A DNA stretch of 40,613 bases from Bacteroidota bacterium (GTDB taxonomy: Bacteria > Bacteroidota > Bacteroidia > Bacteroidales > F082): assembly GCA_023396415.1 (NCBI GenBank), contig JAEWWJ010000027.1:1-40613 (forward strand), written 5' to 3'. Position 1 is the first letter of the stretch; every line of letters starts with the position of its first letter. This document shows positions 8,104-16,554 of this stretch, piece by piece. Under the pieces are notes generated by a model that made no database searches, was not told the origin of the DNA, and saw nothing but the letters and a program-made list of their open reading frames with translations. The position numbers and the translations under genes are program-made.

Positions 8104-8133
8104 GAAAAATCGGTTCATAAGACCGATTTTTCT
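8103..8133 (-). terminator. Hairpin terminator between nqrF and apbE
   Basis: A perfect 12-bp inverted repeat (8103-8114 with 8122-8133) has a seven-base loop. Read on the - strand it follows the nqrF stop by 28 bases and ends in a T-rich stretch. It probably ends most nqr transcripts before apbE. Confidence 0.65.
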
Positions 8134-8161
8134 TTTACTGCATATTGCAAAGCAGCCAGAA

Positions 8162-9424
8162 TTATCCCCCGAAATCATCGAATGCAATCATTTCTTGTGG
8201 AACGCCCAACTCATCGAGCATTTTAAAGATGGCAGCATTCATCATAGGTGGCCCGCATAGGTAGTATTCTATTTCTTCTGGTTCGCTGTGTTGCTTGAGG
8301 TAATTATCCAAGATTACTTGATGTATAAATCCGGTATAACCTTTCCAATTGTCTTCAGGTTTAGGTTCGGAGAGTGCTACATTGAACGTGAAGTTGGGGA
8401 AATCCTTTTCGATAGCTTCAAAATCATCCATATAGAAAAGTTCACGCACGGAGCGTCCGCCGTACCAGAAGGTAGTTTTGCGATTGGTTTTTTCGGTATG
8501 GAAGAGGTGAAAAAGATGCGAGCGCATAGGTGCCATTCCTGCTCCACCGCCAATAAACATCATTTCACGTTGTGTAGGCTTGATATGAAATTCGCCATAA
8601 GGTCCTGAAACCATTACTTTATCGCCCGGTTTACGAGAGAAGATATAGGAAGAACACACACCCGGATTCACATTCATAAAACCATTGGTTTTGCGGTCCC
8701 AAGGTGGGGTAGCAATACGGATGTTAAGCATCACTATATTTCCTTCAGCGGGATGGTTGGCCATGGAGTAAGCACGATACTGCTCTTCGGTGTTTTTCAT
8801 TTTCAAATCCCACATCTTGAACTTATCCCACTCTTCACGGTAACGCTCTTCTACTTCAATATCTTTACTGAAGTCAACTTCAAGCTTTGGCACATCAATT
8901 TGAATATAACCTCCTGAAAGAAAGTCAAGACGCTCACCTTCAGGCAGTTTAACAACAAACTCCTTGATGAAAGTAGCCACATTATGGTTAGAAACCACTT
9001 CACACTCCCATTTTTTGATTCCAAACACCTCTGGCGGCACACCAATTGTCATGTCTTCGCGTACCTTCACTTGACAGCCAAGCCGCCAGTTGTTCTGCTG
9101 CTCCTTTCGCGAGAAGAAACCTGTTTCCGTTGGCAAAATGCTTCCACCGCCTTCAAAAACCTGGCAACGGCACATGGCACAAGTACCACCGCCGCCGCAA
9201 GCCGATGGCAAAAAGATTTTATTGTTTGAGAGGGTCGAAAGCAGCGTAGAACCGGGATCAACTTCCAGTTCAGTATCGCCATTGATGGTGATTTTCACCT
9301 TTCCTTGTGGAGAAAGTTTTGTTCGTGCATACAAAAGCACTCCAACCAAGAGTAATATTACGACCAAAAAGAACACAATACTGATAAGTACCACTGTTCC
9401 TGTTCCTGTTGCTAATAATGTCAT
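8162..9424 (-). CDS. nqrF: Na+-translocating NADH:quinone reductase subunit F
   Basis: The 420-residue subunit is the electron entry point of Na+-NQR and oxidises NADH on the cytoplasmic side. It has one N-terminal membrane helix (about residues 10-32). A plant-type 2Fe-2S ferredoxin domain follows with ligands C76, C82, C85 and C117. The ferredoxin reductase domain then binds FAD (RAYSMANHP) and NADH (GGGAGMAPMRSH, YYLCGPPMM), and the protein ends in the conserved FDDFGG. All cofactor residues are present. It is the last gene of nqrABCDEF and starts 31 bases after nqrE. Confidence 0.98.
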   Translation of the reverse strand: MTLLATGTGTVVLISIVFFLVVILLLVGVLLYARTKLSPQGKVKITINGDTELEVDPGSTLLSTLSNNKIFLPSACGGGGTCAMCRCQVFEGGGSILPTETGFFSRKEQQNNWRLGCQVKVREDMTIGVPPEVFGIKKWECEVVSNHNVATFIKEFVVKLPEGERLDFLSGGYIQIDVPKLEVDFSKDIEVEERYREEWDKFKMWDLKMKNTEEQYRAYSMANHPAEGNIVMLNIRIATPPWDRKTNGFMNVNPGVCSSYIFSRKPGDKVMVSGPYGEFHIKPTQREMMFIGGGAGMAPMRSHLFHLFHTEKTNRKTTFWYGGRSVRELFYMDDFEAIEKDFPNFTFNVALSEPKPEDNWKGYTGFIHQVILDNYLKQHSEPEEIEYYLCGPPMMNAAIFKMLDELGVPQEMIAFDDFGG

Positions 9425-9455
9425 TGTAATAAATGATTTTGATTGATAAGAATCG

Positions 9456-10073
9456 CTATAACTTAATACCCAAGAAGCTCATGAAAGCAATGCCCATCAA
9501 CCCGGTGATAATAAAAGTAATGCCCAAGCCTCGTAGAGGAGCAGGTACGTTAGAGTAGCGAATTTTTTCACGAATGGCGGCAATTCCAACAATGGCCAAC
9601 AACCAGCCAATACCTGAGCCAAGACCAAAGGCAGTTGCTTGCCCAAGGGTTTGATATTCACGCTCTTGCATAAATAACGAACCTCCTAAAATAGCGCAAT
9701 TTACCGCGATAAGTGGAAGGAAAATTCCTAAAGAGGAGTATAGAGCCGGACTGAACTTTTCCACAATCATTTCAACCAATTGAACCATTGAGGCAATAAT
9801 GGCAATGAAAAGAATAAAACTCAAGAAGCTGAGGTCCACGTCGGCAAAACCTGCGTCTAACCACACCAAAGCACCGGATTTAAGAATATATTCATTCAAT
9901 AAATAATCCACAGGCACTGTGATTCCGAGAACGAAAATAACCGCAAACCCAAGTCCAGCAGAGGTTTGAACTGTTTTTGATACCGCCAGATAGGAACACA
10001 TTCCCAGGAAGTAAGCAAAAATCATGTTGTCAATAAAAATGGACTTGACAAATATGTTAAATAACTCTTGCAT
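9456..10073 (-). CDS. nqrE: Na+-translocating NADH:quinone reductase subunit E
   Basis: This 205-residue integral membrane protein has six predicted helices and is homologous to NqrD, with which it forms an inverted pair. The two cysteines that hold the intramembrane iron centre are visible at C26 (LGMCSYLAVSK) and C126 (IAVNCAILGG). It relays electrons between NqrF and NqrC across the membrane. It lies between nqrD (20 bases upstream) and nqrF (31 bases downstream) in the operon. Confidence 0.98.
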   Translation of the reverse strand: MQELFNIFVKSIFIDNMIFAYFLGMCSYLAVSKTVQTSAGLGFAVIFVLGITVPVDYLLNEYILKSGALVWLDAGFADVDLSFLSFILFIAIIASMVQLVEMIVEKFSPALYSSLGIFLPLIAVNCAILGGSLFMQEREYQTLGQATAFGLGSGIGWLLAIVGIAAIREKIRYSNVPAPLRGLGITFIITGLMGIAFMSFLGIKL

Positions 10074-10093
10074 AATCTTTAGTTTTTAGTTGG

Positions 10094-10747
10094 TTAGTCT
10101 TCAATCAGTTGAGGGTTACGCGACCGCTGAATCCAGATGATGATTCCAATCAAGATCAACGCCATTGGGGGCAGGATCATAAATCCATTGTTTTTGTATC
10201 CCAGTTCATAAAAACTTTGAGGAATAACATGAAAACCCCAAACGGTTCCTGAGCCAAATAGCTCACGTACAAATCCTACCAATAATAAAATCATTCCATA
10301 ACCAAAGCCGTTTCCAAGTCCATCGAGCAGCGAAGGCCAAGGTTTATTGCTCATAGCGAAAGCTTCGAGACGTCCCATAAGGATGCAGTTGGTAATAATC
10401 AAACCCACGAATACAGAAAGCTGTTTACTCACATCGTACACAAAGGCTTTCAGGAATTGATCCACCACGATAACCAATAATGCAATAACCATCAACTGAA
10501 CGATAATACGTATGCGGGGTGGGATGCCGTTTCGCATCAGCGAGATAATAAAGTTGGCCAAGGCGGTTACGGCGATAACCGAGATAGCCATCACGAATGC
10601 CGGTTTCATTTTAGCTGTAACCGCCAGTGCTGAGCAAATACCCAATACCTGAACAGTAATCGGGTTGCTCATGTTCAGAGGACTGGTTAACAGCTTTACG
10701 TTTTTTGAAGAAAATAATGGTTCTTTCTCTTGTTTAACTGCACTCAT
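10094..10747 (-). CDS. nqrD: Na+-translocating NADH:quinone reductase subunit D
   Basis: This 217-residue integral membrane subunit has six predicted helices. The conserved iron-centre cysteines are C38 (LGICSALAVTAK) and C121 (IITNCILMGRLEAF), matching the pair in NqrE. A short charged N-terminal extension (residues 1-20) precedes the first helix. It starts six bases after the nqrC stop, so coupled translation is likely. Confidence 0.98.
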   Translation of the reverse strand: MSAVKQEKEPLFSSKNVKLLTSPLNMSNPITVQVLGICSALAVTAKMKPAFVMAISVIAVTALANFIISLMRNGIPPRIRIIVQLMVIALLVIVVDQFLKAFVYDVSKQLSVFVGLIITNCILMGRLEAFAMSNKPWPSLLDGLGNGFGYGMILLLVGFVRELFGSGTVWGFHVIPQSFYELGYKNNGFMILPPMALILIGIIIWIQRSRNPQLIED

Positions 10748-10753
10748 AGCTTA

Positions 10754-11488
10754 TCATTGTTTTTTAATAAACGGTTCATAACTTTCCAAAACGTTTTGCA
10801 ACATATCACTCACTCCGTTGCTGGTGATCGTTCCGCCGGAGATGGCATCCACCATGTGCGATTGCTTCTCTGTAGGTTGGTTGGCGATACCACCTTTCAC
10901 CACAGAAACAGAAACAAATTTGTCATTTGAATCAAAAATCGTTTTACCGTGAAACTGTGTTGTGAAAATGGGAGTTGAAATTTCAGCTCCTAAGCCGGGC
11001 GTTTCCGACTTATGGCTAAAAGTTACTCCAACTACCGTTTTGAAATCATCTTTTAAAGCCAAGTTACCCCAAATAGGCCCCCACAAACCAACGCCCCGCA
11101 TGGGAACGATGTAAATTTTTTGCCCATCTTTTTGAACAACATACAAAGGCAGCTCAAAAGGTTTCTGAACTGATTTTTTGTACAATTCTTCTTTCAGATT
11201 GAGTCCAAAGGCCTTTGATTTTTCTTTTCCTTCACTGGTGTAGTCATCCACTACATTGCCTTCGGCATCAATAACCATCATATTGGAAACATTCTTGTTA
11301 AACAACTCGATAGCGTTTTGGGCGGTTACGCCTTCAAAACCGGCTGCAACAAGGATACTTTGCATTTTGTCAACGGCATCATTTTTGTCCTGAAAAGGTT
11401 TCAGCACCAATGCTGTGGTTGAAAGTACGGCTGCCACAATGATCACAAGGATGCCGGCATACCGAAATATATATCCATTACTGTACAT
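10754..11488 (-). CDS. nqrC: Na+-translocating NADH:quinone reductase subunit C
   Basis: The 244-residue subunit has an N-terminal membrane anchor (about residues 9-30) and a periplasmic FMN-binding domain. The covalent FMN acceptor motif is SGGTITS at 217-223, with Thr 220 as the expected attachment site; the more common form is SGAT, so the second Gly is a mild variation. The motif GLWGPIWGNLAL at about 134-145 and the GLGAEIS stretch are typical. ApbE, encoded at the end of the cluster, would attach the FMN. It is the third gene of the operon. Confidence 0.97.
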   Translation of the reverse strand: MYSNGYIFRYAGILVIIVAAVLSTTALVLKPFQDKNDAVDKMQSILVAAGFEGVTAQNAIELFNKNVSNMMVIDAEGNVVDDYTSEGKEKSKAFGLNLKEELYKKSVQKPFELPLYVVQKDGQKIYIVPMRGVGLWGPIWGNLALKDDFKTVVGVTFSHKSETPGLGAEISTPIFTTQFHGKTIFDSNDKFVSVSVVKGGIANQPTEKQSHMVDAISGGTITSNGVSDMLQNVLESYEPFIKKQ

Positions 11489-11518
11489 GTCTATAAGTTT
11501 TAATTTTTCTCACTTTTC

Positions 11519-12673
11519 TTATGCCTTGACAGCGACCTTGACCTTGGCTCTTCTCAATCGCTTTTTGATGTTGGATTGAACCACATAATGGTCTATCAGC
11601 GGCGCAAACACGTTCATCAACAGAATAGACAACATCATTCCTTCGGGATAGGCAGGGTTGAACACTCGGATCAGCACGGCGATCATCCCGATGAGGAAGC
11701 CATAAAAGATTTTACCTCGTGCTGTTTGGGCTGCCGAAACAGGATCGGTGGCCATATACACTGCACCAAAAGCAAAACCTCCCATGATCAGGTGGTAATA
11801 TGCAGGAATGTCCATATACGCATTGGCACCCCAAAGGTTGAACAACCACCCCATACTCAGACCGCCAAGCACCACAGAAAGCATGATGCGGAAGCTGCCA
11901 ATACCTGTGATGATGAGTACCAAAGCACCTAAAGCGATGGCTATTGTTGAAGTTTCGCCAATGCTACCCGGAATCACTCCTAAAAACATATCCCAAGCTG
12001 AGGGAATTTTATCGGATTCATTTACCATTAAATGACCCAAAGGCGTTGCACCACTATATGCGTCAGCTTTTTCGGCAATCCAAACCTTGTCGCCCGACAT
12101 TTCGGAGGGGTATGCAAAAAACAAAAAGGCACGAGCAGTTAGCGCCGGATTGAGAATGTTCATTCCTGTTCCACCAAACACCTCTTTACCTATAATGACA
12201 GCAAAGGCAGTAGCCAAAGCCACCATCCACAATGGCACATCGGGTGGCATTACCATCGGAATCAACATACCTGAAACCAAGAAACCTTCGTTCACCTCAT
12301 GGTGTCGTGATTGGGCAAAAGCAAACTCAATGCCCAAGCCTACCACGTAGGACACTACAATCACCGGAAGCACCTTCATCAACCCAAATGCAAACATAGG
12401 CCAAAAGTCATAGGCCATGCCTTGCGAAAGGTAATGTTGATATCCCACATTCCAGATACCGAAGATCAATGGAAAGATCAGGGCGATCACCACAATAATC
12501 ATGGTTCGTTTCATGTCAATGGCATCGCGGATGTGTGCGCCACTGTGGGTTGTTTTGTCAGGAACAAACAAAAATGTTTCAAAAGCATCAAAAGTTGAGT
12601 GAAGCTTTTCAAAACGGCCTCCTTTTACAAAATGCGGTTTTTGTTTATCTAAAAAATCCCTTAAGAATTTCAT
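11519..12673 (-). CDS. nqrB: Na+-translocating NADH:quinone reductase subunit B
   Basis: The 384-residue protein is the large membrane subunit that, by family knowledge, forms the Na+ path, carries riboflavin and a covalent FMN, and contributes to quinone reduction. About ten hydrophobic segments are visible from residue 55 onward. The FMN acceptor motif SGATPLG is intact with Thr 210. The stretch GKEVFGGTGMNILNPAL is a strong family signature. It follows nqrA by 27 bases. Confidence 0.98.
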   Translation of the reverse strand: MKFLRDFLDKQKPHFVKGGRFEKLHSTFDAFETFLFVPDKTTHSGAHIRDAIDMKRTMIIVVIALIFPLIFGIWNVGYQHYLSQGMAYDFWPMFAFGLMKVLPVIVVSYVVGLGIEFAFAQSRHHEVNEGFLVSGMLIPMVMPPDVPLWMVALATAFAVIIGKEVFGGTGMNILNPALTARAFLFFAYPSEMSGDKVWIAEKADAYSGATPLGHLMVNESDKIPSAWDMFLGVIPGSIGETSTIAIALGALVLIITGIGSFRIMLSVVLGGLSMGWLFNLWGANAYMDIPAYYHLIMGGFAFGAVYMATDPVSAAQTARGKIFYGFLIGMIAVLIRVFNPAYPEGMMLSILLMNVFAPLIDHYVVQSNIKKRLRRAKVKVAVKA

Positions 12674-12700
12674 CTCTCTAAAGTATTGATTTACTATCTG

Positions 12701-14050
12701 TTAACTCATTTCTTTTCGCATCAGGTCGAGCCCTTTGCGCACCACTTCTTGGATGTTGGTTTTGGAGGTGTCAACCACTTCACATAAAGCAAAGTCTTCT
12801 TCATCTACTTCATAAATACCAAGGTTTTCCATCAGATCTATGTCTTCAATCATGATGGCCTTGAGCAGTTGCAAAGGATAAATATCAAAAGGGAAAACCT
12901 TCTCAAACTCACCTGTCATAACCAAGGCACGCTCGCCACCATGTAGGTTGGTATCCAAGGCAAACTTTTTGTTCTTGAAAAGGTAAGTTGGGAAAGATTT
13001 ACTCATGCTGAATTTATTGAAACCAGGTAAAGCCCAGCCAAAAAACTCATAATAATTGCCCTCTTTCATCACCGTGATTTGGGTAGCATAAAAGCCAATA
13101 TAACCATCAAGGTCTATCTTCACTCCCGTTAACACGTTGCCGCTGATGTAGCGTTTTTCTACATCAGAAACATTGTTTTTGATAAAACTTTCTAAGTTGG
13201 CACCCAATTTTGTTTTGTAGTAAGCCGGTTTAAGCACTTCCGAACCTGTTAAAGCGATGGTTCTTTCGGCATCGAACTTCCCTGAGAGGAAGAGTTTACC
13301 GATCACTGCAACATCTTGAGGATAGAGATACCAAACAACTTCTCCCTTATTGATGGGATCAATTTTATTGATTTGAACGCCAACATTGCCTGCCGGATGC
13401 GGCCCCTCAAACGCATTGATTTGAACCCCTTTGGCGTTTGTAAAAAGCGAAGAGGTTGTTGCCTTGGCGTTTACATTTAAATGTACTTTTCCTTTGGTGA
13501 GTTTGGTTAGCGCGTCAATTCCCTTTTGGAAAGCTTTTTCACTGCCTTGCAAAACAAAATCATTGTCGGGAGCCAAGGGTGAGCTGTCAAAGGTAGAAAT
13601 GAAAATTGCCTTTGGAAAATCAGCGGGATTGGCAATAACCGAATAGGGCCGCTGCCTGATGAAAGGCCAGACACCGCTTTTCAGCAATTTCTCAATCACC
13701 TCATCACGCTTCAGCTGGAGTGGATCGGCAGCTCCAAAGTCAATGGCGGTGTTCTTTCCGTCAGCCTCAATGCGTATTTCGAGTAAAACACGCTTTGCAC
13801 CCCTTTTAATTTCACGCACTTTGCCGCTTACAGGCGAAGTAAAAAGTATGTTTTCGCGGTACTTATCAATAAAAAGTGGGCTTCCTGCTTCTACAGCATC
13901 TCCCTCTTGAATAAGTAACTTTGGGAAAACACCAATGAAATCGGTGGGTTTAATGGCAAACTGATCTGTCGTAAGTTGTTTAATGGTTTTTTCGGCTTCA
14001 CCAATCAAATTGATATTTAAGCCTTTTTTGATTCTTATAACGTTTGACAT
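12701..14050 (-). CDS. nqrA: Na+-translocating NADH:quinone reductase subunit A
   Basis: This 449-residue peripheral cytoplasmic subunit is the first gene of nqrABCDEF. It begins with the typical VIRIKKGLNINLIGEA and has a lipoyl-like region (FTSPVSGKVREIKRGAKR). Later it carries HPAGNVGVQINKIDPI and LHGGERALVMTGEFEKVFP, both characteristic of NqrA. It binds quinone at the cytoplasmic face of the complex, according to family studies. The upstream region is shared with the divergent T9SS plug gene and contains an FNR/CRP-like palindrome 114 bases from this start codon. Confidence 0.98.
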   Translation of the reverse strand: MSNVIRIKKGLNINLIGEAEKTIKQLTTDQFAIKPTDFIGVFPKLLIQEGDAVEAGSPLFIDKYRENILFTSPVSGKVREIKRGAKRVLLEIRIEADGKNTAIDFGAADPLQLKRDEVIEKLLKSGVWPFIRQRPYSVIANPADFPKAIFISTFDSSPLAPDNDFVLQGSEKAFQKGIDALTKLTKGKVHLNVNAKATTSSLFTNAKGVQINAFEGPHPAGNVGVQINKIDPINKGEVVWYLYPQDVAVIGKLFLSGKFDAERTIALTGSEVLKPAYYKTKLGANLESFIKNNVSDVEKRYISGNVLTGVKIDLDGYIGFYATQITVMKEGNYYEFFGWALPGFNKFSMSKSFPTYLFKNKKFALDTNLHGGERALVMTGEFEKVFPFDIYPLQLLKAIMIEDIDLMENLGIYEVDEEDFALCEVVDTSKTNIQEVVRKGLDLMRKEMS

Positions 14051-14163
14051 ATCTACCTTGATAAATATTTAATAATTTGCAAAGAAACGAATTAACTTTG
14101 GCTTTGGTTATAGCTTGTGAATAAAAAAACACAACCTTTCAAGAGTTTTACATCAACAAAATT

Positions 14164-14179
14164 CTTGATTTATATCAAG
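14164..14179. promoter_or_regulatory. FNR/CRP-family operator-like palindrome
   Basis: CTTGAT-TTAT-ATCAAG is a perfect inverted repeat that contains the full FNR consensus TTGAT-N4-ATCAA at 14165-14178. It lies in the 226-base divergent region between nqrA and the T9SS plug gene, roughly 70 bases upstream of the plug gene's predicted transcription start. The regulator itself is not in the window. Confidence 0.6.
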
Positions 14180-14200
14180 TGCCTTCGATTAGTTGCAATG

Positions 14201-14235
14201 TTTGCATGCAAAACTACATCATTTAGTTATCTTTG
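14201..14235 (+). promoter_or_regulatory. Predicted promoter of the T9SS plug gene
   Basis: A -33 TTTG at 14201-14204 and a perfect -7 TATCTTTG at 14228-14235 are separated by 23 bases, slightly long but acceptable. The start codon at 14277 is 42 bases downstream. This position rules out the in-frame TTG at 14193. Confidence 0.5.
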
Positions 14236-14276
14236 TTTATATTTTTTGGATCGTTTTCAAAACTAATATTCACGCT

Positions 14277-15569
14277 ATGACCCATCACCTTTGGAAAAAA
14301 GCATCTATCTTCTTCTCTTTTTTGGCCATACTTATTTCCATGCAATGCGCTAAAGCGCAATTGCCATTCGTCAACAACGATCAAACCTATCAAGAAACTG
14401 TTCAAACGGTTTTATTGCATCCAACTGATGATCCTTTAGGACTTCCGGTTTTTATGCTCAACGAAACAGAAACTTTGAAGTTGTCGTTTGATGTTTTGGG
14501 AGACAATGCGTACACCTATAATTATACGATGATCCATTGTAGTCATAATTGGGAAACAACTGATTTGAAGAGTGTTGAATATATTGAAGGCTATCCCGAT
14601 GATCAAATTACACAATTTAGGTTCTCGCTCAACACCCTCACTCCTTATGTGCATTACGACCTTGTGTTTCCGACCAGTTATATAAAGCCCAAACTTTCAG
14701 GCAATTACCTGCTTGTAGTTTTTGATGGCGAACTTGCCACAGGAAAAATTTTACTTACACGCCGTTTTATGGTGGTTGATCCTTTGGTGCAACTTCAGGT
14801 TCGCATACCACAATATCCACGCAAAAACACCTATATCGGTACGCATCAACAAGTTGACGTGGAAGCCACTTTACCACCTACCATGCTGAGCATTGCCTCA
14901 AATGCCTTTAAACTTTACATTCAGCAAAACGGAAGAAAAGACAACAGGGTCGTTCAATTGCCACCCACTCAAGCCTACAACGGACGCATGTTGTATGAAT
15001 ACTCAGATGAAACCGTGTTCGAGGGCAGCAACCAATGGCGAAACCTCGATTTGAAAAGTTTTAAATACCAGTCGGAACGCATTGACCGAATCGTCACCGG
15101 AACGGATTATTTTACCGTAAAACTTTGGGACGACCAGCAACGCCATCGCAAGCAATATGTTTCGGAGGTTGACATTCAGGGCAAGAAATTGATTAAAGCC
15201 CGCGACGATCAGGATACAGATATTGAAGGCGATTATGCCTGGGTTGAATTTTTTATTCAATTCACTCCCCCATTAACTCATGGCGAAATGCACCTTTTGG
15301 GTGCACTCAACGACTGGAACCTTGACGCCAAAAGCAGGCTAAAATATAATTATCAACGCAAAGGATATGAAGGATTTATGTTTTTAAAACAAGGATTTTA
15401 CAATTATCTTTACGCCATTAAAGAAACCGAAAATACACCCGCTGAAACAGCACTTACTGAAGGCAACCATTGGGAAACCTTAAATGACTATTTTGTAAGC
15501 ATGTATTATAGGCAGCCCGGCACTTCTTATGATCAATTGGTTGGAACACAACTTATTTCATCCCATTGA
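14277..15569 (+). CDS. Type IX secretion system plug protein (DUF5103)
   Basis: From the ATG at 14277 the protein has 430 residues with a signal peptide ending in QCAKA before QLPFVNNDQTY. The following region fits the T9SS plug domain (DUF5103): a conserved opening with TVLLHP and LGLPVFML, then YNYTMIHCSHNWETTDLK, then YPRKNTYIGTHQQVDVEA. The C-terminal part (from about residue 330) looks like a carbohydrate-binding-module-48-type beta domain (LLGALNDWNLDAKSRLKYN). In Flavobacterium the plug closes the periplasmic side of the SprA channel. An upstream TTG start at 14193 is rejected because it precedes the predicted promoter. The presence of this gene implies that the organism has a type IX secretion system. 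Confidence 0.85.
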   Translation: MTHHLWKKASIFFSFLAILISMQCAKAQLPFVNNDQTYQETVQTVLLHPTDDPLGLPVFMLNETETLKLSFDVLGDNAYTYNYTMIHCSHNWETTDLKSVEYIEGYPDDQITQFRFSLNTLTPYVHYDLVFPTSYIKPKLSGNYLLVVFDGELATGKILLTRRFMVVDPLVQLQVRIPQYPRKNTYIGTHQQVDVEATLPPTMLSIASNAFKLYIQQNGRKDNRVVQLPPTQAYNGRMLYEYSDETVFEGSNQWRNLDLKSFKYQSERIDRIVTGTDYFTVKLWDDQQRHRKQYVSEVDIQGKKLIKARDDQDTDIEGDYAWVEFFIQFTPPLTHGEMHLLGALNDWNLDAKSRLKYNYQRKGYEGFMFLKQGFYNYLYAIKETENTPAETALTEGNHWETLNDYFVSMYYRQPGTSYDQLVGTQLISSH

Positions 15570-15681
15570 AAAACAATTTTCCAATATTGTGATTTTTCTC
15601 AAACTGAAATCTTGTTACTAATCTCATTAATAATAAGTTAACAATTGGCACAAGAATTGAAAATCACGAAAAAAACAGTAT

Positions 15682-16551
15682 ATGAAAAATAGAAGTTTAC
15701 TCACCCTCCTTTTTGTTGTTTTAGGCTTGTATGGTTACAACAAAACCTCACCCACTGATCCCGACACAAAAAAAACAATGGAAAACCTTCAGGTTCCATC
15801 TGACTTTAGTTGGTCCACCACAAAACCGTGCTTCATTGTCATTACTGCTTTAGACAACCTCGATGAGCCTATCATTGGAGCTAAATTTCTTATTTTCACC
15901 AAAGACCCTGAGCTAGGCGGGACTTTAATTTTAAGTGGGGTAACCGATTATCGAGGGAAATATGAGGTCAACTATCAAGTACCCGCTTATTACACAGAGC
16001 TATACATTACCACCAACTATGTAGGGTTACCCTCAGACAGGGTTGTAGCGTTGACCTCCAGCGGACTTGATGTTGTTTTTGGAGGAAAACAAACAACCGC
16101 AAACACTATCAAAGAGAATGTCGTTCCAAAAGCAACCAAAGCTATTTACAAATTCATGGGTACCTATAATAGCAATGGAGTTCCCGGTTATCTTGAGCCC
16201 GAAAACGATCCCATCTCAGCAGATTTTCTGAAAGACATCAACAACACCCTTCCCGAACAGTTGAGTTTGCCCGAATCGCATCCAGAGTACTTTTCCGAAA
16301 TATACGACCACAACATCAGGCTGGTCGAAACCTGCGACGTTTGGGTAACCTTTGTCACTGAAGGAGCTGGCTATAAAAATGTGTTGGGTTTTTACACCTA
16401 CCCTACCGATGCACCGCCGCAAACACCCGGTGATATTGACAGCATCACCATTATTTTTCCTAATGCCTCTCTTGATGGCAGCGGCGGCGGCTTAAAACCG
16501 GGCAATAAGGTTAAAATTGGACGATTCAACGCCAACACAACCATTGGCTAA
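15682..16551 (+). CDS. LruC-domain protein, N-terminal part cut by an in-frame stop
   Basis: These 289 residues are the front half of a surface protein of the LruC-domain family. It opens with a hydrophobic signal (residues 4-18) and the family start MENLQVPSDFSWSTTKP at about residues 33-49, then a beta-rich carboxypeptidase-regulatory-like region. The reading frame stops at TAA 16549-16551 and continues in the same frame for another 385 codons, so this and the next feature are one broken gene. The signal ends in LYGYNK; a Cys in place of Tyr 19 would make a lipobox (LYGC), so the lipoprotein anchor may also have been lost by one base change at 15737. The function of the family is not well known. 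Confidence 0.75.
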   Translation: MKNRSLLTLLFVVLGLYGYNKTSPTDPDTKKTMENLQVPSDFSWSTTKPCFIVITALDNLDEPIIGAKFLIFTKDPELGGTLILSGVTDYRGKYEVNYQVPAYYTELYITTNYVGLPSDRVVALTSSGLDVVFGGKQTTANTIKENVVPKATKAIYKFMGTYNSNGVPGYLEPENDPISADFLKDINNTLPEQLSLPESHPEYFSEIYDHNIRLVETCDVWVTFVTEGAGYKNVLGFYTYPTDAPPQTPGDIDSITIIFPNASLDGSGGGLKPGNKVKIGRFNANTTIG

Positions 16552-16554
16552 GCG

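Noticed and set aside
8984..9446. Several overlapping + strand frames opposite the nqrF ferredoxin domain
   Set aside because: They are shadows of the conserved Cys/Gly-rich coding sequence of nqrF and have no independent support.
14193..14276. Upstream TTG start for the T9SS plug gene
   Set aside because: It lies upstream of the predicted -7 box, and the ATG at 14277 gives a proper signal peptide. The same reasoning removes TTG starts at 3973 (radC), 8098 (apbE) and 33849 (susC).
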